The position numbers and the translations under genes are program-made. Shown in pieces: positions 32,892-42,751 of a stretch of DNA of 64,000 nucleotides (positions are counted from its first letter, which is position 1; every line of letters starts with the position of its first letter). Below the pieces are notes generated by a model, which was given only the letters and a program-made list of their open reading frames with translations, was not told where the DNA came from and did not search any database. Source of the stretch: an uncultured Bacteroidota bacterium (GTDB taxonomy: Bacteria; Bacteroidota; Bacteroidia; B-17B0; Aurantibacillaceae); contig CALMVZ010000026.1 of the NCBI GenBank assembly GCA_937873155.1, forward strand, positions 1 to 64,000. The letters are read 5' to 3'.

Positions 32892-33320
32892 TTATTTATC
32901 TTTTTGCGGTAATTTAAAATTGATCGGAATATTATATAACAGAGGAACTGTTTTGCCTGCTACTTTTCCCGGTTTCCATTTCGGCATCGTTTTTATCACG
33001 CGGATCGCTTCTTCATCGCATTCAGGACAACCGGAAATGTTTTTTATGACAGTGATCTCTGTCAGCGATCCATCTTCCATTACAGTAACTTTGATCATGC
33101 CTTTTCCGCTTTTATTTCCATCGATCGCACTTTTCGGGTATTTGATATTTGCGTACATGAATTTCATCATCTCGACAAAACCACCCGGATATTCAGGGAG
33201 CGCATCAACAGGTTCTGACATACCATTGCCATTGGTTTCTTCAGGCAGGGCCTGTGCTTTAAGAGAACTATAGTTCACAGTAAGGACAAATAAAGAAAAA
33301 AAGAGGGCTTTTAGTTTCAT
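32892..33320 (-). CDS. TonB C-terminal domain protein (soluble)
   Basis: 142 residues. A signal peptide (1-22) precedes a TonB C-terminal domain: YPGGFVEMMKFMYANIKYP, then GMIKVTVMEDGSLTEI and WKPGKVAGKTVPLLYNIPINF. It lacks the N-terminal membrane anchor and Pro-rich spacer of a classic TonB, as is common for accessory TonB-domain proteins in Bacteroidota. It is probably periplasmic rather than energising transport by itself. Co-directional with the following secreted protein, 17 bases apart. Confidence 0.82.
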   Translation of the reverse strand: MKLKALFFSLFVLTVNYSSLKAQALPEETNGNGMSEPVDALPEYPGGFVEMMKFMYANIKYPKSAIDGNKSGKGMIKVTVMEDGSLTEITVIKNISGCPECDEEAIRVIKTMPKWKPGKVAGKTVPLLYNIPINFKLPQKDK

Positions 33321-33370
33321 ACTATAAATATAGAGAATTTAAATTTTAAAGCAAAAGGAGGAGCGGTTTT

Positions 33371-34726
33371 TTAGCTTTTTAATTTATTAATACTCTTCTC
33401 GATATATTTATCGGTAGGCAAGTGGGCCCGTTGGATACGTTTGGCGTAATTGATCGAATCAAGGATCTCTCTTTGTTTTTGTTCAATGATGATATTCTTA
33501 TTTTCAATTATACTCTTTTGCTTTTGTGTTACTTTAAAGCGGTTATAAATGAACAAAGTCAATAATAAAACAAATATTAATCCTCCGTATAATACATACT
33601 GTTCGTTACGTTTTACTTTTAATTCGGCTTTTTGTAATGCGATCTCCGTTTCCTTCAATTCTTTTTCTTTAGCGTAGGCTACACTATCCTCCGCTGCCTT
33701 TTTTTCAAATTCATATTTTAATTGCTGCCTCGCAGTTGCCTTGCGGGTACTCTCATTACTTACACTATCTTTCATGGAAATAAATATGTCATACATCTCA
33801 ATTGCTTTTTTCAGATCATTAAGTTTAAGATATACGTTCTTAAGAAGTTCACTACTGCTTTTTATCAATTCAGGGTAACGCATACTTGTAGCAATATTAT
33901 AATTCTCTAAGCCAACGGTTAGCGCATCTTTATATTTATTTTGCTTTAATAGAATATTTCCGATACGGTTAAGCGAATATGCTGTCCCGCGTTTATCACC
34001 AATTAATTTCCGGATCTTCAGCGAACGGTTAAAATAATTTAATGCAGAATCATTTAACCTCTTAAGGATAAAATAGTCTCCCATGAACTGGTAAGAGTAT
34101 GCCAACCCGTTCTTGTCACCATTATTTTCACGTATGCTAATACTTTTTGAATAGTATGATCGCGCAGAATCCGGTTGCCCGGAAAACATATATAGAGAGC
34201 CCACATTTGTTAAGGATTGTGCTTCTCCGGCAAGGTCGCGCGAATCACGGCGTATCTTTAAACTTTTTTCGAGATAGATCTTAGCATTTTTCAGGTCGCC
34301 CTGGTTGCGGTAAACAATTCCAAGATTGTTATAAGCATATCCAAGGCCCAGGCTGTCCTTTAGTTCTTCTAATATTCTTAAGCTGGCATTATAATGATCA
34401 AGCGCAAAAGCTATATTCCCTTTATTATCGTAAATGTACGCAATGTTATTCAGGGTATTTGCCCTCAGGTTTTTCATTTTCCGGACTACAGTTTTACACG
34501 GAGAATTTTTACTTATAAAATCTTTGCTTAGTTTATCAGCTTTTATCCAATAAGCCAAAGCGGAATCCGGTTGATTGGTATACATGGACTCGCCGATCGC
34601 CAGAAGCAAATTGCAGCGTGTGGTATCGTGTTTCGCATTCCTTAATAAAAGCCGCAGCGAATCAGTTTGTGCAATTGCATCAAATGAAATTAAAGCAAGA
34701 GCGACCGCTGTGATGAGTTTTTTCAC
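33371..34726 (-). CDS. TPR sensor-like membrane protein 1
   Basis: 451 residues. Signal peptide, then seven or so TPR repeats (about 30-330) such as LGLGYAYNNLGIVYRNQGDLKNAKIYLEK. One transmembrane helix lies at about 378-397, then a coiled coil. It ends ILDSINYAKRIQRAHLPT shortly before the stop. In larger Bacteroidota proteins that signature leads into a SpoIIE-type PP2C phosphatase, which is missing here. It is paralogous to the gene at 35144 and lies 62 bases past a small unrelated gene. Possibly a signalling adaptor lacking an output domain. Confidence 0.75.
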   Translation of the reverse strand: MKKLITAVALALISFDAIAQTDSLRLLLRNAKHDTTRCNLLLAIGESMYTNQPDSALAYWIKADKLSKDFISKNSPCKTVVRKMKNLRANTLNNIAYIYDNKGNIAFALDHYNASLRILEELKDSLGLGYAYNNLGIVYRNQGDLKNAKIYLEKSLKIRRDSRDLAGEAQSLTNVGSLYMFSGQPDSARSYYSKSISIRENNGDKNGLAYSYQFMGDYFILKRLNDSALNYFNRSLKIRKLIGDKRGTAYSLNRIGNILLKQNKYKDALTVGLENYNIATSMRYPELIKSSSELLKNVYLKLNDLKKAIEMYDIFISMKDSVSNESTRKATARQQLKYEFEKKAAEDSVAYAKEKELKETEIALQKAELKVKRNEQYVLYGGLIFVLLLTLFIYNRFKVTQKQKSIIENKNIIIEQKQREILDSINYAKRIQRAHLPTDKYIEKSINKLKS

Positions 34727-34788
34727 GTATTAAAATTAGTGATTTTTGTATTGGTTTTACATTTCAGGAAAATAAATCGCTGCGTGAT

Positions 34789-35142
34789 TTAAAACTTTAC
34801 ATGATAAACATCCGTATTGTTCCTCTGAATATTGAACACCTCAAAACCTCCTGCCTGCGGGATCATTTCTATAAGGTCAAACGACTTGCATCCTTTACTT
34901 AATCCTTCAAAGATCAAAGTAAAACCACGGCCATCATTGAGTGTCCACTGCGGCGCGAAGGAAATATTATATGCTGTCAATAATTTAGCACGTTTATCGC
35001 TGCCATGTTCAATTAAATAAGTAGAAGGCCATATACGGTATGCTTCACTGCCATCACTGGTGCACTGACAATGTACGATGGTTTGCCGCTCTTCACTCTC
35101 GAGCGTTTTGATTTCTACCTTTTCTTCTACTTCAACTTCCAT
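34789..35142 (-). CDS. Conserved hypothetical between two TPR sensors
   Basis: 117 residues, no signal peptide, not recognised. Starts 1 base after the upstream TPR gene ends. The acidic N-terminus (MEVEVEEKVEIKTLE) is followed by alternating strands (TIVHCQCTSDGSEAYRIWPSTYLIEHGS, FTLIFEGLSKGCKSFDLIEM). The two TPR genes around it suggest that it works with them, perhaps as a cytosolic partner of their membrane-anchored tails. Confidence 0.6.
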   Translation of the reverse strand: MEVEVEEKVEIKTLESEERQTIVHCQCTSDGSEAYRIWPSTYLIEHGSDKRAKLLTAYNISFAPQWTLNDGRGFTLIFEGLSKGCKSFDLIEMIPQAGGFEVFNIQRNNTDVYHVKF

Positions 35143-35143
35143 T

Positions 35144-36586
35144 TTAGTTCTTTCTGTACTTATCCATTGTTTTCTCTATGTATTTTTCTGTAGGGAGATG
35201 AGCACGCTGGATCCGTGTTGCATATTTTATAGAATCAAGTATTTCTTTTTGTTTTTCTTCCAAAAGTTCCTTTTGATGTTCCACTTCTTCTTTTTGCGCT
35301 TCAATTATTTTATTCGCCTTTTGCTTTAACCTGTAGCTTCTGAATATGAATCCTGATAATACAAATACTACAATAAAACCAATGATGAAATAATTACGTT
35401 GAGTTGCCTGTCGTTCAGCTTTTGCTGACTGCTCAACTATTTCTTTATCCTTTGTAAGTAACTCTTTATCTTTTTTTTCAGTTTCATATTTTGTATTCAT
35501 ATCTGCAATGATCTTATTATTTTCATCGTTTCGCAGCGAATCTTTCAGGTCAGAGTAAAGCACATGATATTTATACGCTGATTTATGATCGTTCATTGCG
35601 AAATAAGTATCTGCAAGCCCATGATAAGCTTCCTGCAATCTGAAATCCTCTTTCAGTTCTTTGGCCATTTCCATCGACTGTAATTGGAACCCGAGCGCTT
35701 TTGAATGTTGGCCAAGAGCGTTATACACATCTGCAAGATTAAAAAGTGTTATCAGGAGCCCGTCAGCATCGCCGATTTTTTCCTGCAGCTTCATTGCATC
35801 CGAATAATAGGATTCTGCTTTTACATTATCGCCTGTGTCGGAATAAATATTAGCGAGGATGATGTAGGAATTTGCAATTTCTTTTTCAATATTTAATTTT
35901 TTCGCAAGGATGAGAGCTTGCTGCGCGCTTTTAAGGCCTTCCTCGTATTTTTTTAATTCGTATAGTAAGCCGGCGAGATTATTAAGCCCTGTAGAAAGCG
36001 AAGGGCCATCGTTCATTTCCGCTAATATTGTATTATTACGGCTATAGCATTCTATCGCTTTAATGATATTTCCCTGGTAATAATAAACACTGGCAATTCC
36101 GCTCAGGCATAGGGAAGCATACTTTTTATTCTGCGACTGTTCTGACAATTTTAAACCTTTTAAATACGCAGCCAAAGCTTTTGAATAATCTCCTTTTTTG
36201 GTCCATACATTGCCAATATTCTTATAGCAGGAAATGACCCATGTCGTGTCCTTTAGTTTTTGAAAGATCCCGAGCGCCTCGTCGTGGAATTTGATAGCGT
36301 TCTCTAACTCACTCTTGATGTTGTAAGCAGAACCCATTTTGCTTTTGGATTGCGCGAGGCAACGGTCGTGTTTCAATTTTTCTGAAACCGTAATAGCTTT
36401 TTCAAAACAATTTATTGCGGCACTGATATCTTTGTTCCTTAATGTCCAGCCAAAACGGAGTAGTTTACCAATCTTAGCTGTATCGTCGGGACCGGTATTA
36501 ATTTTTGCTAAAGCAGAATCAATATTTTGAGTATAGCCTGCGAAGGAAAACATATACAATAGAACCAGGATGAGGCAGGATTTCAT
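35144..36586 (-). CDS. TPR sensor-like membrane protein 2
   Basis: 480 residues. Signal peptide 1-19, then about nine TPR repeats (30-370), e.g. ALGIFQKLKDTTWVISCYKNIGNVW. One TM helix (about 398-418), then a coiled coil and the ending ILDSIKYATRIQRAHLPTEK. Close paralogue of the gene at 33371, and it stops at the same point in the SpoIIE-linker signature. The pair with the small protein between them forms one minus-strand operon. Confidence 0.75.
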   Translation of the reverse strand: MKSCLILVLLYMFSFAGYTQNIDSALAKINTGPDDTAKIGKLLRFGWTLRNKDISAAINCFEKAITVSEKLKHDRCLAQSKSKMGSAYNIKSELENAIKFHDEALGIFQKLKDTTWVISCYKNIGNVWTKKGDYSKALAAYLKGLKLSEQSQNKKYASLCLSGIASVYYYQGNIIKAIECYSRNNTILAEMNDGPSLSTGLNNLAGLLYELKKYEEGLKSAQQALILAKKLNIEKEIANSYIILANIYSDTGDNVKAESYYSDAMKLQEKIGDADGLLITLFNLADVYNALGQHSKALGFQLQSMEMAKELKEDFRLQEAYHGLADTYFAMNDHKSAYKYHVLYSDLKDSLRNDENNKIIADMNTKYETEKKDKELLTKDKEIVEQSAKAERQATQRNYFIIGFIVVFVLSGFIFRSYRLKQKANKIIEAQKEEVEHQKELLEEKQKEILDSIKYATRIQRAHLPTEKYIEKTMDKYRKN

Positions 36587-36626
36587 GAAATAAATATACA
36601 GAAATTATTACGTTGGCGTAGTATAA

Positions 36627-37763
36627 TTAATGAATAGCTATCTTGGTCATGTAAGCCTTTTCTTTATCACGGAACAGGATCAGTTGGTATAAGCCTTTTT
36701 TAAGATCTATGGTATTTATTTCATTGATGCCTTTCTGAACAGGTTGTTTAAAAACTTCGCGGCCTACCGGATCGAATAAAATAATTTCAGCATGCTCCAC
36801 TTCATCAGCAATATCAACTTTGAATGATCCATCACTCGGGTTCGGATATACATTCAGATTTATTTCCGATGCAGAATTCAAATACACTAATTGTGAATAG
36901 GTGAAGCTGCCTCCCTTATCAGTTTGCTTTAAGCGGTAGTAACTGATCCCTTCCAATGGTTCGTGATCGATCATTGAATAATGCAATTCGGAATGGCTTG
37001 TGCCTGCTCCGGGAATTGTTTTTAGTTCTGTGAACTCATAACCATTCGCAGATCTTTCAACTGTAAAATAAGCATTGTTGGTTTCTGAAGCCGTTGTCCA
37101 CTTTATTCCTGCAACACCGTTCTTCTGGTGAACATCGAAATCAATGAGCTCGATAGGCAATGTAGTACAAACGTTTATTGTAAAATCATCATTCCATATC
37201 GAGTATTGGGCGGCTCCACCCGACATCACCGAAAAATTATGATTTCCTGCTGTTAATGCCGCACTTAAAATACAATATTGCGTCCATCCTGTATTTACAG
37301 GAACCAGAATGGCAGGTGAAATGGCAACGCCATCTACGCCAATTTGAAAATAACTGTTAGCGGTATTTTGTCCGGACGCACCTGAACCTTGTGGCCCCGC
37401 ATACCAAACACAGATACAAGCTCTTTGTCCTGCCGTAAATGCCGCATTCGCAGTTGTTATGCGATCAAGTCCTGCGTAAAAATAAACGCAACATGAACCG
37501 GTTCGTGCGCCAAACGGAGGAAAATAATTTTGTCCGCCAATACAACCCTGATTTCCTACAACGAAATTCGGGTGAAAGCCCTGGATAACACGGCCGGCAT
37601 CGTTAGCACAAATATAACCTGTCGGGCAATTGCAATTGGCTGTAGTTCCTGTTTCGTAACTGCTGTTCGCGAACATGGATTGGGAAAATGCATCACCGGA
37701 ATAAAGAACACTGCATGCAAATACAAAGCAGATGAACTGTTGAATATATTTTCGGGATGACAT
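36627..37763 (-). CDS. Secreted T9SS sorting-domain protein
   Basis: 378 residues. Signal peptide about 1-28. Residues 30-205 are Cys-, Gly- and Asn-rich (TANCNCPTGYICANDAG, CVYFYAGLDRI), with a carbohydrate-binding-like jelly-roll pattern. An Ig-like domain follows (about 210-290: LIDFDVHQKNGVAGIKWTTASE). The T9SS type A domain (NVYPNPSDGSFKVDI ... MTKIAIH) is at the end. Displayed on or released from the surface. Substrate unknown. Confidence 0.8.
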   Translation of the reverse strand: MSSRKYIQQFICFVFACSVLYSGDAFSQSMFANSSYETGTTANCNCPTGYICANDAGRVIQGFHPNFVVGNQGCIGGQNYFPPFGARTGSCCVYFYAGLDRITTANAAFTAGQRACICVWYAGPQGSGASGQNTANSYFQIGVDGVAISPAILVPVNTGWTQYCILSAALTAGNHNFSVMSGGAAQYSIWNDDFTINVCTTLPIELIDFDVHQKNGVAGIKWTTASETNNAYFTVERSANGYEFTELKTIPGAGTSHSELHYSMIDHEPLEGISYYRLKQTDKGGSFTYSQLVYLNSASEINLNVYPNPSDGSFKVDIADEVEHAEIILFDPVGREVFKQPVQKGINEINTIDLKKGLYQLILFRDKEKAYMTKIAIH

Positions 37764-37870
37764 TAAATTGTGATATTAGCTTATACCAAATGTATAAAAT
37801 TCAGGTAGAAAAGCAAGATAAATTTAACGAACGCAGGGATTTATGTAATGTAAGAAGGGTCTAACCGGAT

Positions 37871-38272
37871 TTAGTCATGCTCGGACTCAGCCATAGCGTC
37901 CCATAATTCCTTTTTCTTTTGATCTTCCTCTTCTTCCCGGAGATCGATATTAGAGGCAAATGCAGCTTCTTTTTTAGAGAGGAAAAAATGGATCGCAAAA
38001 CCGATCAATAAAATAATTACCAAATAGAGGATAGGATTTGTTTTCCGTGAAGAAACGATCTCAACCGATTGCGGTAATTTAGCTACAAATTCATTTTTCG
38101 GACGGGAGATAACATCAAACGGACACATCACAGGTTCGTTCATTGTAATGCTTTTACTCTCACCTTTAGTTTCTGATAAAAATTCACCGCCGGCTGTCAG
38201 TGCAACTTTGTCTTTGTCTTGTGCATTCAGCTGAAGACAAATAAACGCTACTAAAAATAAAGCTATTCTCAT
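37871..38272 (-). CDS. Small single-pass membrane protein
   Basis: 133 residues. Signal peptide 1-17, short periplasmic part, one TM helix at about 82-98 (ILYLVIILLIGFAIHFF), then a Glu/Lys-rich cytoplasmic tail (REEEEDQKKKELWDA). Not recognised. Divergent from the M48 peptidase gene at 38381. Confidence 0.6.
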   Translation of the reverse strand: MRIALFLVAFICLQLNAQDKDKVALTAGGEFLSETKGESKSITMNEPVMCPFDVISRPKNEFVAKLPQSVEIVSSRKTNPILYLVIILLIGFAIHFFLSKKEAAFASNIDLREEEEDQKKKELWDAMAESEHD

Positions 38273-38380
38273 GGCTTTCTGATTTGTAATACAAGTTACA
38301 ATTTAAAAATGAAGTCTGCAAATTAATAGATTTGGAAAGAAGTAATTAAATTCTACATTTATAGTTATAAAATCCATGCT

Positions 38381-40330
38381 ATGAAAAGAGTCTTGATAAA
38401 TAATACCCTGTTTTTGCTTCTATATTTAAGTTTTCTCAATGTGCCAGGTCAAACACGTGATTCTATCAAAGAAAATAAACTTCAGTCAGAGTTATATACT
38501 ATTGATCCTTCTTTAGTACAGATCTTTGCTGAGGGTACTAAAGCAATGGATGGAGCTAATTTTCACTTAGCAGACAGTTTATATTCCATTGTAGTTAATA
38601 AGGCACCGACTTTTGTTCCTGCTCTTAGAAGAGCGGGTGGGGTAAAAGTAGAAATGGGAGATGTAACAAGTGGTTTGGCATTATGTGAAAAGGCAGTGGA
38701 GATCTCACGAAGTTCAGATAACTTAATTAGTCTTGCATCCGCTTTAGTTAATGCAGCTTCAAAAAATCCAAACGGAGATAATTCGGTGTGGTTAGGACAT
38801 GCTCTTGAAATTTTGCGTGAAGGAAGAGGATTACCGAGTGATGATGATTACGAGTATAACGCTTTAATGTGCCAGGTGGCACTTCAGTTAGATGCTATCC
38901 CTGATTTTAAGACCGCAACAAATTATTTACTTAAAAATCATTCGGATAAAATGGCCACGCATTATTTCGGAGCCTTGTTAGCAGCTTATGATGAAGACTG
39001 GATTCAGGCAGAGAAAGAAATTATAGCTGCTAAAGAAATGGGACTGGAAGAGGGTACCTTTAACCAATTTATGGATTCCGGCATTAAAAGTAAATTAGCT
39101 ATAGCAAAGTATAAAAAATTCTTTATCTGGCTTTTGATCATTTGGGCTTTGGGTTTTGTTGTCCTGTATATCACAGGGATCATACTTTCAAATTACACAC
39201 TTAAGTCAATTGAAAAAGAATTCAAGGCGACAGCATCAACCAAATTGGCTATCACACTTAGAAGCATCTATAAAAAACTGATCAGTTTCGCCGGGGTATA
39301 TTATTATTTTTCTCTTCCTATAGTTCTTGTTCTTGTGATCGTGGTTGTTGGTGGGCTTACATATATGTTCTTTGCATTGGGCCATATCCCAATTAAACTT
39401 GTTCTGTTATTAGTAATTGGCGGTGGAGTTTCTATCTACGCAATGATCAGATCTTTATTACTAAAAGTTGATTACAGTGATCCAGGCCGTGAATTAAAAG
39501 AATCAGAAGCGCCCGCTTTATTTGCATTGGCTAAAGAAGTTGCCGGTACAATGAATACACGCGCTATTGATGAGATACGGATCACGCCTGAAACCGACCT
39601 GGCGGTTTACGAAAAAGGAACAAAAAGAGAAAAAATACAGGATAAGGGAAGAAGGATTTTAATACTCGGAACAGGTGTATTGAAAGATTTTAAACTGGAT
39701 GCTTTTAAAGCTGTGTTAGCACATGAATATGGACATTTTTCTCATCGTGATACTGCCGGCGGCGATGTTGCGTTGAGAGTAAGAAACGACATGAACAAAT
39801 ATATTCAAACGCTTTATTTTGCCGGCCAAACGGTGTGGTGGAATTTAGCTTACCAGTTCCTGCGACTTTATCATTTCATTTTTTACAGGATAAGTAATGG
39901 TGCAACACGTTTACAGGAAATTTTAGCTGACAGGGTTGCCGCGCAAACTTACGGTGCGAACGCTTTTGAAAATGGCTTAACATATGTAATTAAGAGCAAT
40001 ATTGAATTTGTTAAACTGGCAAAGCACGAGATAGAAGACGCAAAAAAAGTAAAGCGTTCATTCAGTAATCTATATTCTTTGCCCGGAAACTTTGAAAATG
40101 AAATAGAAATTGAATTAAAACAAGCATTGAACCGCGAAACAACCAATGATGATACGCATCCAAGTCCTGTTGATCGTTTCAGGTTTATCCAGGGATTAGG
40201 TTCCGGAAGGTCAAATTTAGATTCACGAACTGTAAAAGATCTTTTTTTGAATTGGGATGCGCTGACGGCTGAAATGACAAAGCTGATTGAAGACAGTTGG
40301 AAGAATAGTGGTAAGCTGGATAATACCTGA
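38381..40330 (+). CDS. M48 family zinc metallopeptidase with TPR-like N-terminus
   Basis: 649 residues. Signal sequence 1-24, then TPR-like helices (about 55-220). Three or so transmembrane segments lie at about 247-270, 310-335 and 339-360. The M48 peptidase domain runs at about 380-640 with zinc motif H448-E-Y-G-H452 and a later Glu in the EILADRVAA segment as third ligand. Resembles HtpX/Ste24-type membrane proteases that remove damaged proteins, with a TPR region for substrates or partners. Likely monocistronic. Confidence 0.88.
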   Translation: MKRVLINNTLFLLLYLSFLNVPGQTRDSIKENKLQSELYTIDPSLVQIFAEGTKAMDGANFHLADSLYSIVVNKAPTFVPALRRAGGVKVEMGDVTSGLALCEKAVEISRSSDNLISLASALVNAASKNPNGDNSVWLGHALEILREGRGLPSDDDYEYNALMCQVALQLDAIPDFKTATNYLLKNHSDKMATHYFGALLAAYDEDWIQAEKEIIAAKEMGLEEGTFNQFMDSGIKSKLAIAKYKKFFIWLLIIWALGFVVLYITGIILSNYTLKSIEKEFKATASTKLAITLRSIYKKLISFAGVYYYFSLPIVLVLVIVVVGGLTYMFFALGHIPIKLVLLLVIGGGVSIYAMIRSLLLKVDYSDPGRELKESEAPALFALAKEVAGTMNTRAIDEIRITPETDLAVYEKGTKREKIQDKGRRILILGTGVLKDFKLDAFKAVLAHEYGHFSHRDTAGGDVALRVRNDMNKYIQTLYFAGQTVWWNLAYQFLRLYHFIFYRISNGATRLQEILADRVAAQTYGANAFENGLTYVIKSNIEFVKLAKHEIEDAKKVKRSFSNLYSLPGNFENEIEIELKQALNRETTNDDTHPSPVDRFRFIQGLGSGRSNLDSRTVKDLFLNWDALTAEMTKLIEDSWKNSGKLDNT

Positions 40331-40345
40331 TCTTGGGGTAACACG

Positions 40346-41173
40346 TTATTCCTTAATGAACTTATTCCTGTAACGACTTCCTGAAGGAGTAATGATCGTT
40401 AAAAAATAGTACCCGTTCTGTAAAGCATTCAGATCAATAGTATTTTCAAATCCTTTTTTTGTAATAGTTTCACCGAGTACGTTTGTAATTTCAAGTTGTG
40501 AGCCGTTCGGAATATTTTGTTCCGTTGAAATATGTAATACAGATGATACCGGATTCGGATAAATTTTAAAAGCAAAATTACCTATCAGTTCTTCTATGCC
40601 AACACAGGCGTTCACTGTAATTGTCGTTGAATCTGATACAGTGCAGGTTCGTGTACCCGTTGTAAATAACCCCCCTAAGGTATAAGTTGTAGTTATTGTA
40701 GGACTGACACTAATTGGCGTAATTGTTTGTGTGGTACTCCAACTGAAAGGATTGATGGTGTAACCGGAAGTAACAGGTGTAAATGATAAGGATGACGTTT
40801 CTCCTGAACAAATGGTACCGGCAGAAACGGTAATAGTTGGATTAAATACAGTAGACATTGCAACGGTGTAATGAATAACTCCCAGTACAGTTGAAGCTCC
40901 ATCATAACCGGTTATCGTATAAACACCGGCAGCTGCTGTAAATACGTGCCCTATACTGGCTGATGTAGCCAGCGTGGTTGTTCCACCCGTAGGGGGTTGT
41001 AAGGTGATAGTGTAAAGACCGGAGGCACTTGAATTGATGTTATAAAAAACAGATGTTGTTGTGGAGTTGCAGGCAACAATAGTTGAATTACCGGCACTCA
41101 GGTAAAAAAAATTCTGCGCGTCAGCTGTATACACGCAAATGAAAATATTTAAAATTAAAAGGAGTCGTATCAT
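40346..41173 (-). CDS. Secreted T9SS protein with Ig-like repeats
   Basis: 275 residues. Signal peptide 1-19. Thr/Ser-rich Ig-like repeats (about 25-190) such as ITLQPPTGGTTTLATSASIG and PTITVSAGTICSGETSSLSF (PKD/gliding-motility style). Ends in a T9SS type A domain (KIYPNPVSSVLHIS ... RNKFIKE). Convergent with the M48 gene; the stops are 15 bases apart. Surface protein of unknown role. Confidence 0.75.
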   Translation of the reverse strand: MIRLLLILNIFICVYTADAQNFFYLSAGNSTIVACNSTTTSVFYNINSSASGLYTITLQPPTGGTTTLATSASIGHVFTAAAGVYTITGYDGASTVLGVIHYTVAMSTVFNPTITVSAGTICSGETSSLSFTPVTSGYTINPFSWSTTQTITPISVSPTITTTYTLGGLFTTGTRTCTVSDSTTITVNACVGIEELIGNFAFKIYPNPVSSVLHISTEQNIPNGSQLEITNVLGETITKKGFENTIDLNALQNGYYFLTIITPSGSRYRNKFIKE

Positions 41174-41277
41174 ATGGGATGAAATTAAACTAAATAATCA
41201 GGGAATAATAGCAGAATGGTATAAAAGCTTGATTTTTTGTAATTAACGGATAAAGCGGGTTTTTAGTATAATGCCTG

Positions 41278-41724
41278 TTAATTATACACTTTGATCACTT
41301 TATTAGAGCGTTGCAGACTTATAGCCATAAAGTGGGTCATGGGTTCAATCACCTGGCAAGAAGTATAATGTAGCCTTGTAACATTGAGAGCAGGACGGTT
41401 CATATGTATAGAGATCTGGTCGTTCGTTTCATAAATATTTTCGATCTCAATATCGCTTCTTGTATCTGAAACAAAAAAAACAGCCATCATGTTTTTGGTA
41501 AAATCAAAATCCGTATAGCCCGGATAAGCCCCATAATAGTTGAGATAAAAATCAGTGTAATCGTTGAGGTCTTTTATAAGAATCGGGTTGTAATTTTTAT
41601 ATACATCGTCAGCGCGTCCGCTTCCAAGGACATTGTATGGGACCTGTTCAATAGAGCCATCCTCTATCCGGCATTCGGAGCAGACCAGGTAAAGTAGTAT
41701 AGATAAAAAGACCTTCATGCGCAC
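41278..41724 (-). CDS. Small secreted protein or lipoprotein, unknown
   Basis: 148 residues. The N-terminus (MKVFLSILLYLVCSEC from residue 3) is a signal sequence with Cys at 15 and 18, possibly a non-canonical lipobox. The mature part contains NYYGAYPGYTDFDFTKNMMAVFFVSDTRSDIEI and looks like a small alpha/beta domain. Not recognised. It stands alone between the T9SS protein and the ORF6N remnant. Confidence 0.5.
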   Translation of the reverse strand: MRMKVFLSILLYLVCSECRIEDGSIEQVPYNVLGSGRADDVYKNYNPILIKDLNDYTDFYLNYYGAYPGYTDFDFTKNMMAVFFVSDTRSDIEIENIYETNDQISIHMNRPALNVTRLHYTSCQVIEPMTHFMAISLQRSNKVIKVYN

Positions 41725-41850
41725 TAATTTTACATGAAGTTAGCCAGCAATTGAGAATTAAAAAGCCTGAACTAATACGTGGTATGGTTTGCTTTATAAG
41801 TGGAAATCTGGGTGGATTTAGGAACTGATCTTTGAGGTGCAAATGGCACC

Positions 41851-42222
41851 TCAAGATTCTTTTGAAATTTTAAAGCCGATTTTTTGTATTAGTGTTGGAT
41901 TTTCTTTTTTCTCCAGTAGTTCATCAATATAGCTGAAAACAATTTCAATGTTTTTAGAATTGTTATTGGTTTTATTCCTGATCTCTTCAATGGCAAGACG
42001 CAGTTCAGTAACGTCCATCAACGTTTGTTTTATTTTTGTGAAAATGCGCATGATCTGAATATTGACTTCAATTGCTCGCTCACTATTAAGAACGCTCGAA
42101 AGCATGGCTACACCTTGTTCAGTAAATGCCATTGGCAAATACCTTGATCCGCCCCAACCTCTTGGATTGTCTAATCTTGAGGTCACATTTTGTGACCTCA
42201 ATAAACTGCCGTAACTATCCAT
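41851..42222 (-). pseudogene. ORF6N domain protein, 5' truncated
   Basis: The C-terminal two thirds of an ORF6N/KilA-N-type DNA-binding protein: LRSQNVTS, GGSRYLPMAFTEQGVAML and then NSERAIEVNIQIMRIFTKI. Full-length relatives begin with about 60 more residues (IRGQKVMLDRDLAELYG-type segment), and these are absent here; the upstream 500 bases hold only AT-rich sequence. The ATG at 42222 may start a short remnant. The family is phage- and mobile-element-associated, so this is probably a relic of an old insertion. Confidence 0.65.
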
Positions 42223-42415
42223 TTTTCAGAGGTATGAAAAAGGATTAAGTAAGCTGAAGTAACAAATAGGTAACAAAAACTACTTACCTGTTACTTTAGA
42301 TCCCTTTAGGAAGCATTTGGGTTTTTAGTTACCCTTCTGTTTCCGGCAGTATTTCAAAGAATTGTAATGCTAATATAACAAGATTTTTTGAATATGCAAA
42401 ATAGCCTAAATGCCT

Positions 42416-42571
42416 ATGAAAATGAAAGGTATAGAAAGTAAAAAAGTATTCGGGAATTTTATGATTTATTTTTTATTGGCTTTATTATTATTTACCAACC
42501 CTTTAAATCCTCTTTTTTTGAGCGGAAATCGAACTGTATTAAGTTTTCAGGTTGATGTAAAGAGTAACTAA
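42416..42571 (+). CDS. Putative small membrane protein (51 aa)
   Basis: ATG at 42416, stop TAA at 42569-42571. The product has one hydrophobic helix (NFMIYFLLALLLFTNPL) after a charged N-terminus (MKMKGIESKKV). It has the form of many small membrane peptides of mobile-element remnants. A purine-rich ribosome site is not obvious, so translation is unproven. Confidence 0.3.
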   Translation: MKMKGIESKKVFGNFMIYFLLALLLFTNPLNPLFLSGNRTVLSFQVDVKSN

Positions 42572-42620
42572 ATTACCAAATTCAACGGAGTTAATTATTA
42601 CTAAAATAAAAATTAAATGA

Positions 42621-42722
42621 ATGGAAGAAAAAGTATTAATACGCATTAGTACTGACAGAAGTGAAAAAGAAATATCAGAACTTTTAAGTATCTCAATAAT
42701 AAAAAGGCTGTACTCTAAATGA
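42621..42722 (+). CDS. Putative 33-aa micro-ORF
   Basis: ATG at 42621, stop at 42720-42722. The product MEEKVLIRISTDRSEKEISE... is short, charged and soluble. It follows the 51-aa ORF by about 50 bases. Could be noise in AT-rich DNA. Confidence 0.2.
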   Translation: MEEKVLIRISTDRSEKEISELLSISIIKRLYSK

Positions 42723-42751
42723 ACCTTTTTACCTTTTGTTCAAAATAATAC

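Larger units (their letters stand above)
42223..42751. other. AT-rich gap with two micro-ORFs
   Basis: 529 bases of strongly AT-rich sequence between the ORF6N remnant and the methyltransferase-like gene. I see only the 51-codon and 33-codon ORFs listed separately, and no tRNA, repeat or terminator. Confidence 0.6.
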
